From the NCBI GenBank assembly GCA_948471335.1, contig CAOKRZ010000014.1, forward strand, positions 1 through 16,562: a stretch of 16,562 nt of DNA. The letters run 5' to 3'. Of the stretch, positions 11,313 through 16,562 are shown in pieces. The DNA is from an uncultured Christensenella sp. GTDB lineage: Bacteria; Bacillota; Clostridia; Christensenellales; UBA1242. The translations under genes were made by a program, and so were the position numbers. The notes below the pieces were generated by a model that was not told the origin of the DNA, did not search any database, and saw only the letters and a list, made by a program, of their open reading frames with translations. The stretch's first letter is position 1. Each line of letters opens with the position of its first letter.

Positions 11313-12725
11313 TCAGCTTACAGTAATGATTGATTTTTTTCTTTTTTGATTTAGGTCAAATTCGTCCAAGATTTCAGCTTTGACTTCGTCTGTGAGAGGG
11401 TATCTTTTACTAAGCTCTTCGAAAGTTTTGCCAGATTTTGACTGGAATGCTTTTTCATTATAGCCAAGGCTTGAAAAGTTTTGTTTAGGGTCGCAAACTT
11501 CAATATATTTGCTTCTTGCGTAAAGCTTCTTTTCATTAAGCATATAAAGCTTTTTGTATAAGAATTCTTCATCAGTTATTAACTTGTTTGAACAAATTGC
11601 ATAGCGAAGGCGGAAGCTGTTAGCAGGGCCAGCGGTTAGCATTTGTATATTGTTTACAATGTCATCAATTGTGAAGCCTGCTCCTGTTATTTCTTTAATC
11701 TTATCAGCGACTGATTCTGGGTCCAAATCAAAAATTGTTGGATCGGCAATGAAAGCAGTTCGAAGTTGTTCTTCATTTAAGCCAAGCTTTTCTTTATAGA
11801 AGCTAATTTTTTCTTCAACAGCTGCTATTTTGTATGTAATGAGAGAAGCGTTCATACTGAAAACTTTGCCAAGTTCTTCCTTTGAAAGATTGAACCTGAG
11901 TTTATAGTAATCCGCTTTTTTTAGAATTGTTTCGGAATGCAATGTAAAAAGAGGAATAAAATTAATGATTTTTCTGACGATTTTGCTTTTATCTTGAATG
12001 TTCAGCATTTTTTGAATGCTGTCAATTTTATCAGAAAATTCTTGGACAGTGAAACCTATTGCGCGCGGATTCTTTAAATATGCTTTATTCAAAGTTTCTC
12101 GCGGAATGTCAAACTTCTTTGATATTGCTTCTTGTTCACCGCTACGTAAAACTTTCTTAGAAGTTAACACTCTTACCTCAGTGGCAAACACTATTTTGAT
12201 TTGTTTTTTTGTATAGCCAAATTCATTTGTAAGTATATAAACGTTTTTGGCAAAGTTTTCTATGTCATATCCCAACATGTTTGGAATATGTTCAAAAGTA
12301 TTTGCAAGATCTTTGTCAGAGTAATCCAAAAGCTTTTTATATTCTTCAATTTTTGAAATGATGGTTTCTTTCTTGTATGTCACAAGCGCCGGGAATTTAA
12401 TAAAAATCTCTTTAACTTTTTCTTCACTCAGCTTAAAAGTTTTTGCTATGAATGAAATTTGCGATTTGATTGTATCGATTGGAAGCAAACATGTAGATCC
12501 CTTTTTGATCATCTGGGCAATGACATCTCTTGAAACATTGAGATATTCTTGAAGATCATTTGTAAGAATTTCAACTGTTTCAGGATCTCTTCTTATAAGA
12601 GTGCTGCGTGAATTGAAAATTTTGACAATGTCAGCATCTGAAAAATTGAAATATTCTTTTAAAAATTCACAGTTTCTTTTTTCTGTTTCATTTTTGTAAA
12701 TAGGTTTGCCGTTTTCAATAATCAT
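11313..12725 (-). CDS. mTERF-like helical-repeat protein 1
   Basis: A 470-residue, all-helical protein with no signal peptide or membrane segment. From about residue 26 to 350 it is a run of nine units of about 36 residues, for example starting at 98, 134, 170, 206, 279 and 315. The shared pattern is Gly/Asn-hydrophobic-S-x-E-x-[IL]-x-K-x-[FI]-x-x-x-P-x-[LI]...K-I-x-x-[YI]..., as in KLSEEKVKEIFIKFPALV and GLNEEQLRTAFIADPTIF. A final region has LRYAICSNK and KKLYARSKYI. This matches the repeat length and the Pro-containing pattern of mTERF proteins, nucleic-acid-binding superhelices best known from mitochondria and chloroplasts. RNA or DNA binding is an inference; other alpha-solenoids are possible. 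AAGGAG precedes the ATG. A paralogue lies directly upstream. Confidence 0.7.
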   Translation of the reverse strand: MIIENGKPIYKNETEKRNCEFLKEYFNFSDADIVKIFNSRSTLIRRDPETVEILTNDLQEYLNVSRDVIAQMIKKGSTCLLPIDTIKSQISFIAKTFKLSEEKVKEIFIKFPALVTYKKETIISKIEEYKKLLDYSDKDLANTFEHIPNMLGYDIENFAKNVYILTNEFGYTKKQIKIVFATEVRVLTSKKVLRSGEQEAISKKFDIPRETLNKAYLKNPRAIGFTVQEFSDKIDSIQKMLNIQDKSKIVRKIINFIPLFTLHSETILKKADYYKLRFNLSKEELGKVFSMNASLITYKIAAVEEKISFYKEKLGLNEEQLRTAFIADPTIFDLDPESVADKIKEITGAGFTIDDIVNNIQMLTAGPANSFRLRYAICSNKLITDEEFLYKKLYMLNEKKLYARSKYIEVCDPKQNFSSLGYNEKAFQSKSGKTFEELSKRYPLTDEVKAEILDEFDLNQKRKKSIITVS

Positions 12726-12736
12726 ATTGATCTCCT

Positions 12737-12781
12737 TATACTTAAAATTTAATACAAATTACGCTTTTTGTCAATACTAAA
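12737..12781 (-). repeat. Duplicated 45-bp promoter repeat, copy 1
   Basis: Identical to 14267-14311 at 44 of 45 positions. It holds the promoter of mTERF-like gene 1. The copies are 1530 bp apart, the length of one gene plus spacer, as expected from tandem duplication of the whole unit. Confidence 0.9.
12746..12774 (-). promoter_or_regulatory. Promoter of mTERF-like gene 1
   Basis: TTGACA (12769-12774), a 17-bp spacer and TAAATT (12746-12751) on the minus strand, inside the 45-bp repeat. The single base that differs between the two copies falls in this -10 box (TAAATT here, TAAAAT in copy 2). Confidence 0.7.
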
Positions 12782-12787
12782 TAGAAA

Positions 12788-12821
12788 AAAACAAAATTAT
12801 ATCATAAGATCGTTTTGTTTT
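12788..12821 (-). terminator. AT-rich terminator of mTERF-like gene 2
   Basis: On the minus strand a 9-bp stem, AAAACAAAA/TTTTGTTTT (arms 12813-12821 and 12788-12796), is followed by T residues, about 25 bp past the stop at 12846. It separates the two tandem genes, so each is its own transcription unit. Confidence 0.55.
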
Positions 12822-12845
12822 TAATTTTATATGTTTTTATTAAAT

Positions 12846-14255
12846 TTAGCTTACAGTTATTTCTGAATTCTTTCTTTTTTGATTTTTGTCAAATTCATTC
12901 AAGATTTCAGCTTTGGCTTCATCTGTGAGGGAGTATCTTGCGACAAGCTGCTCAGAAGTTAAACCGAATTTTTCTTGAAAAACCTTTTCTCCGTTGCAGA
13001 TGAGAGAAAAATTTTGGGCGGCGGTGCATGATTCAATGTATTTGGCTCTCGCATAGAGTTTGTTTTCATTGAACATGTAAAGTTTTTTATATAAAAACCA
13101 TTTTGGTGTGATTGAATGATTCGCGCAAATTGCATAACGAAGTTTGAAAGTTTCGGCAGGTCCAGCAGTAAGCATCTGTATATTGTCTACTATATCGTCG
13201 ATTGTGAAGCCAGCGGAAGTGATTGCTTCAATTTTCTTTGCAACTGTTTTTGGGACTAAATCAAAAAGAGTAGGTGCTGAAATGAAAGCGGTTCGAAGTT
13301 GATCTTTGCTCATGCCAAGTTCTTCTGTATAGAATTTGACTTTATCTTCAAATACAGGCTCTTTTATTCTCATCAGCGAAGGATCTGCGCTGAAAACTTT
13401 TCCAAGTACTTCTTCAGAAAGGCTGAATTTTGCCTTATAGTAACCAGTTTTTTTCAAGATCACCGAATCTGGAATTATGAAAAGCTGAATAAAATTTTTG
13501 ATTTTTTTAATAATTATATTTCTGTCTTTAATATGAAGCAATTCTTGGATACTGTCAATTCTGTCTGAAAATTCATTGGCTGTAAGATCTATAGCGCGAT
13601 AAGATCTTAGATATGCTTGGTTTAAGGTGTCGCGGGGAATACCTAATTGGTTTGCGATTTTGTCATGCTCTCTTCCTGATAAAACTTCTTTTGAAGTAAA
13701 TAACTTCAAGTATAAAAGGAAAATATTTTTGATTGTGCCTGCGTTATACCCAAATTCATTTTTAAGTATTCCACAATTGCTTTCAATTGTTTTCATATTA
13801 CTTCCAAGCAATCTTGGGTTTGAGGCGATAAGAGTTGAGATTTCCTCATCAGTGAAACCGATAAGCTCTTTAAGTTTTTTAACCTTGAAAAGCGAAGATT
13901 CTTTTTTATAAGTCAACACAGATGGAAACTTGATGTAAATTTCTTTTACCTTTTCTTCACTTACATTAAAGGTTTTTGCGAAAAAGCTTATTCTTTCCTT
14001 GACTGTTTCAATTGGCAGTAGGGCAGTCGCTGACTTAATGATTATTTCTTTGACAACATCCTCTGATACGTGAAGATATTCTTGAAGATCTCTTACTCTT
14101 TCAACCACAGTTTCAGAGCGCATGTTGAGAACCGCGCCAGTTTTATGTATTTTGATAAGCTCTTGTTCAGTGAATTTAAAATGGTTTTTTAAAAAATTAT
14201 ACTTCTGTTTCTCTATTTCAGTTTCACATATAAGTTTGCCATCTTTTATTTTCAT
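12846..14255 (-). CDS. mTERF-like helical-repeat protein 2
   Basis: A 469-residue paralogue of the downstream neighbour, aligning end to end with it; roughly half the residues are identical by eye. The same 36-residue repeat pattern is present (NVSEEKVKEIYIKFPSVL, GIPRDTLNQAYLRSYRAI, GMSKDQLRTAFISAPTLF). The best conserved part is the C-terminal region, with GFTIDDIV-NIQMLTAGPA, LRYAICAN and KLYARAKYIE, and the shared tail KNQKRKNSEITVS. That part is probably functionally constrained, while the middle repeats have drifted, as expected if the two recognise different targets. GGGAG precedes the ATG. It is transcribed from a TTGACA-17-TAAAAT promoter divergent from lepA. Nucleic-acid binding is inferred from mTERF-like repeats; no experiment or search supports it here. 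Confidence 0.7.
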   Translation of the reverse strand: MKIKDGKLICETEIEKQKYNFLKNHFKFTEQELIKIHKTGAVLNMRSETVVERVRDLQEYLHVSEDVVKEIIIKSATALLPIETVKERISFFAKTFNVSEEKVKEIYIKFPSVLTYKKESSLFKVKKLKELIGFTDEEISTLIASNPRLLGSNMKTIESNCGILKNEFGYNAGTIKNIFLLYLKLFTSKEVLSGREHDKIANQLGIPRDTLNQAYLRSYRAIDLTANEFSDRIDSIQELLHIKDRNIIIKKIKNFIQLFIIPDSVILKKTGYYKAKFSLSEEVLGKVFSADPSLMRIKEPVFEDKVKFYTEELGMSKDQLRTAFISAPTLFDLVPKTVAKKIEAITSAGFTIDDIVDNIQMLTAGPAETFKLRYAICANHSITPKWFLYKKLYMFNENKLYARAKYIESCTAAQNFSLICNGEKVFQEKFGLTSEQLVARYSLTDEAKAEILNEFDKNQKRKNSEITVS

Positions 14256-14266
14256 AAAGCTCTCCC

Positions 14267-14311
14267 TATACTTAAATTTTAATACAAATTACGCTTTTTG
14301 TCAATACTAAA
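14267..14311 (-). repeat. Duplicated 45-bp promoter repeat, copy 2
   Basis: The partner of 12737-12781 (44 of 45 identical), holding the promoter of mTERF-like gene 2. The identity stops just before the ribosome binding site on one side and a few bases beyond the -35 on the other. Confidence 0.9.
14276..14304 (-). promoter_or_regulatory. Promoter of mTERF-like gene 2
   Basis: TTGACA (14299-14304), a 17-bp spacer and TAAAAT (14276-14281) on the minus strand. It is back to back with the lepA promoter, whose -35 begins 20 bp away. Confidence 0.75.
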
Positions 14312-14323
14312 ATAAAAAATCGG

Positions 14324-14352
14324 TTGCCTTATTTTTGAAAAGAAGATATAAT
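14324..14352 (+). promoter_or_regulatory. Promoter of lepA-hemW; near-leaderless arrangement
   Basis: TTGCCT (14324-14329), a 17-bp spacer and TATAAT (14347-14352), 8 nt before the ATG at 14361. The expected start site is within about 2 nt of the ATG. A second TATAAT at 14354-14359 is too close to the ATG to serve. No Shine-Dalgarno sequence is present. Confidence 0.65.
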
Positions 14353-14360
14353 CTATAATC

Positions 14361-16166
14361 ATGGACAGACTTGATAAAATCAGAAACTTTTGCATTGTTG
14401 CACACATAGACCACGGAAAAAGCACGCTGGCTGATCGTTTGATTGAGCTGACGGGTTCGCTTGCCAAACGTGATATGCAGGCGCAGCTTCTTGACAGCAT
14501 GGAGCTTGAACGCGAAAGAGGCATCACAATAAAACTTACTCCAACTCGCATGCTTTATGAGTTTGAGGGGGAGACTTACACCTTAAACCTTATTGATACA
14601 CCAGGGCATGTCGACTTCACTTATGAAGTTTCACGCTCACTGGCTGCTTGCGAAGGAGCAATTCTCATTGTTGACGCATCACAAGGCGTTGAAGCGCAAA
14701 CGCTTGCAAATGCCTATCTTGCAATTGATAATAACCTTGAAATCTTACCAGTTGTAAATAAGATTGACTTGCCTTCTGCAAGACCAGACGAAGTCAAACA
14801 AGAGGTGGAGGATATTGTTGGCATTCCTGCAATGCATGCGCCTTGCATTTCAGCAAAGGACGGCACAAATATTGATAAAGTGCTTGAAATGATTGTTAAA
14901 GAATTTCCCGCACCAAAAGGTGACGAAAACGGGAAGCTTAAGTGCCTTATTTTTGACAGCTATTATGACAACTTTAAAGGCGCGATTTGCCTCATCAGAG
15001 TTTTTGACGGACAGGTTAAGCTTGGCGACAAAATCAAAATGATGCAAACTGGAAAGACATTTGACGTGACAGAAGTGGGCATTTTCACGCCATCAGCAAA
15101 ACCTGTTGACGTTTTGCGCGCAGGAGATGTTGGCTATCTTGCTGGCTCAATCAAAACAATTTCCGACGTTGCGGTCGGTGACACAATCACGCATGCATTT
15201 GAGCCAACAGAAGAACCTCTCGCTGGCTACAAAAAAGTTCAGCCAGTTGTTTTCTGCGGAATTTTCACGGTTGACGGGGCGAAGTATAACGACCTTAAAG
15301 ACGCGCTTGAAAAACTTAAACTTAATGACGCAAGTCTTGAATATCAGCCAGAAGTCTCAGAAGCGCTTGGCTTTGGTTTTCGTTGCGGTTTTTTGGGGCT
15401 TTTGCATCTTGAAATCATCACTGAAAGAATTGAACGCGAGTTTAATCTTGACATAATAACAACAGCACCTGGCGTTTTCTATAACGTTTACAAAACAAAT
15501 GGAGATATGCTTGTCATTTCAAATCCATCAGATCTTCCAACTCAAGTTGAAATTGACTATATCGAAGAGCCTATTGTCAAGGCAAGCATGTATACGCCAC
15601 CAGAATACGTTGGCGCAATCATGGAGCTTTGCCAAGATAAGCGCGGAATATATAAAGATTTGACATATCTTGATAAAACTCGTGTCAAGGTGGACTATGT
15701 GTTGCCACTTGACGAAATCATATATGACTTTTTTGATAGCCTCAAATCTCGCACAAAAGGCTATGCAAGCTTTGACTATGAAATGGCTGGCTTTGAAAGA
15801 AGTGATCTTGTCCGCGTCGATATCCTTTTAAATGGTGACAAGTGTGACGCGCTTTCTCTTATCGTTCATAAAGACAAAGCATACACAAGGGGAAGAGCGA
15901 TTGCTGAAAAACTCAAAAAAATCATTCCACGTCAGCTTTTTGAAGTGCCAATTCAGGCAGCGATTGGAAACAAGATAATTGCACGCGAAACCATTTCTGC
16001 AATGCGCAAAGACGTGCTTGCAAAATGCTATGGCGGGGATATTTCAAGAAAACGTAAACTTCTTGAAAAACAAAAAGAAGGCAAAAAGAAAATGAGACAA
16101 ATTGGCTCTGTAGAAATTCCGTCAGAAGCCTTTATGTCAATTCTTAAACTGGATGATGATAAATGA
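14361..16166 (+). CDS. lepA: Elongation factor 4 (LepA), ribosomal back-translocase GTPase
   Basis: A 601-residue translational GTPase that acts on the 70S ribosome; it back-translocates stalled complexes and affects initiation and ribosome assembly. All G motifs are present: G1 AHIDHGKST (14-22), G2 RGITI (53-57), G3 DTPGH (79-83), G4 NKID (133-136) and G5 SAK (164-166). EF-G-like domains II, III and V follow, then the LepA-specific C-terminal domain with the conserved GGDISRKRKLLEKQKEGKKKM run and the terminal IPSEAF-SILKLD. Length is normal. The start MDRLDKIRNFCIVAHIDHGK fits the family. It has no ribosome binding site and a -10 box 8 nt upstream. Its stop overlaps the start of hemW, a gene order common in Bacillota. 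Confidence 0.98.
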   Translation: MDRLDKIRNFCIVAHIDHGKSTLADRLIELTGSLAKRDMQAQLLDSMELERERGITIKLTPTRMLYEFEGETYTLNLIDTPGHVDFTYEVSRSLAACEGAILIVDASQGVEAQTLANAYLAIDNNLEILPVVNKIDLPSARPDEVKQEVEDIVGIPAMHAPCISAKDGTNIDKVLEMIVKEFPAPKGDENGKLKCLIFDSYYDNFKGAICLIRVFDGQVKLGDKIKMMQTGKTFDVTEVGIFTPSAKPVDVLRAGDVGYLAGSIKTISDVAVGDTITHAFEPTEEPLAGYKKVQPVVFCGIFTVDGAKYNDLKDALEKLKLNDASLEYQPEVSEALGFGFRCGFLGLLHLEIITERIEREFNLDIITTAPGVFYNVYKTNGDMLVISNPSDLPTQVEIDYIEEPIVKASMYTPPEYVGAIMELCQDKRGIYKDLTYLDKTRVKVDYVLPLDEIIYDFFDSLKSRTKGYASFDYEMAGFERSDLVRVDILLNGDKCDALSLIVHKDKAYTRGRAIAEKLKKIIPRQLFEVPIQAAIGNKIIARETISAMRKDVLAKCYGGDISRKRKLLEKQKEGKKKMRQIGSVEIPSEAFMSILKLDDDK

Positions 16167-16562
16167 TGGGCATATATGTTCATATTCCATTTTGTGCAAG
16201 CAAATGCGTTTATTGCGACTTTGCTTCTTTTGTCTGTGATGAAAAAGAGAAATACTTTCTTGCGCTTGAAAAAGAAATAGAAAACAGTGATTATATAGGC
16301 AGGGCAGTCGACACCATTTATATTGGCGGCGGCACTCCTTCTTCTGTTGATGAAAAACATATTGAAAAAATCTTGCAAACAATAAAGAAACATTTTCAAG
16401 TTGCAGAAGATGCCGAAATCACAATTGAGTGCAACCCAAACAGTGCGACACTTGAGAAATTAAAAAAATATCATTCTTTTGGCATAAATCGAATTTCTTT
16501 CGGCGTGCAGTCACTTCAAGAAGATGTCTTAAAGTTTGCTGGGCGAAAACATAGTGAGGAAG
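16163..16562 (+). CDS. hemW: Heme chaperone HemW-like radical SAM protein (partial)
   Basis: The first 133 residues of a radical SAM protein cut by the right edge. MMGIYVHIPFCASKCVYCDF carries the CxxxCxxC [4Fe-4S] cluster motif (Cys11, Cys15, Cys18 from the first Met). It is followed by IYIGGGTPS, which shapes the SAM pocket, the ECNPNS strand and INRISFGVQS, all typical of the HemW/HemN group. The HemW branch (heme trafficking, not coproporphyrinogen oxidation) is inferred from the IPFC-KC-YCDF form and from the position after lepA. The first ATG (16163) overlaps the lepA TGA as ATGA; a second ATG follows at 16166. Either gives translational coupling to lepA. Confidence 0.92.
   Translation, partial: MMGIYVHIPFCASKCVYCDFASFVCDEKEKYFLALEKEIENSDYIGRAVDTIYIGGGTPSSVDEKHIEKILQTIKKHFQVAEDAEITIECNPNSATLEKLKKYHSFGINRISFGVQSLQEDVLKFAGRKHSEE

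Noticed and set aside
1..16562. CRISPR array, toxin-antitoxin pair, prophage or transposon
   Set aside because: There are no regularly spaced repeats, no integrase, transposase or structural phage genes, and the Arc-like repressor has no adjacent toxin-like partner.

Overview
The window looks like a chromosomal segment of an AT-rich Gram-positive bacterium of the Bacillota, probably from a poorly cultured Clostridia-like or Erysipelotrichia-like lineage. The evidence is the lepA-hemW gene order, a DnaD-like/DnaI-like primosome pair, AGGAGG-type ribosome binding sites, tRNAs with encoded CCA, and many near-consensus TTGACA-17-TATAAT promoters. No phage, plasmid, transposase or CRISPR genes are visible. 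Most of the window is ordinary chromosome with some orphan genes.

Layout. 1-566: two tandem small Cys-containing paralogues on the minus strand, the first cut by the window edge, under one promoter. 603-1466: a 47-residue membrane peptide and a glyoxalase-II-like metallo-beta-lactamase-fold hydrolase. 1503-2604: a Ser/His/Gly-rich two-pass membrane protein with a zinc ribbon. 2605-3665: an AT-rich pentapeptide-repeat protein next to tRNA-Trp. 3702-4620: a putative zincin, convergent with the next operon. 4620-7038: a DnaI/DnaC-type helicase loader behind a long protein with four DnaD-like modules. 7081-9039: an M1-type lipoprotein aminopeptidase and a convergent five-helix membrane protein. 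9081-9410: tRNA-Lys plus a GC-rich structured element flanked by copies of the tRNA 3' end. 9418-9683: an Arc-like repressor with a candidate operator. 9786-10396: rsmD. 10422-11254: a glycerophosphodiester phosphodiesterase. 11313-14304: two tandem, promoter-duplicated proteins built of 36-residue mTERF-like helical repeats. 14324-16562: lepA, translationally coupled to a partial hemW.

Three things stand out. First, every independently transcribed gene here that lacks a Shine-Dalgarno sequence (MBL hydrolase, zincin, M1 peptidase, membrane protein, rsmD, lepA) has a -10 box 6 nt (8 nt for lepA) before its ATG. The transcripts should therefore start at or beside the start codon, which points to routine leaderless translation running alongside SD-led translation. 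Second, the two mTERF-like repeat proteins are of a type best known from organelles; they have diverged but keep a 45-bp promoter that is identical at 44 positions. Third, a GC-rich hairpin-bearing element of about 150 bp lies just downstream of tRNA-Lys and carries a degenerate copy of the tRNA 3' end.

All functional calls were made by eye from motifs; no database search was run.
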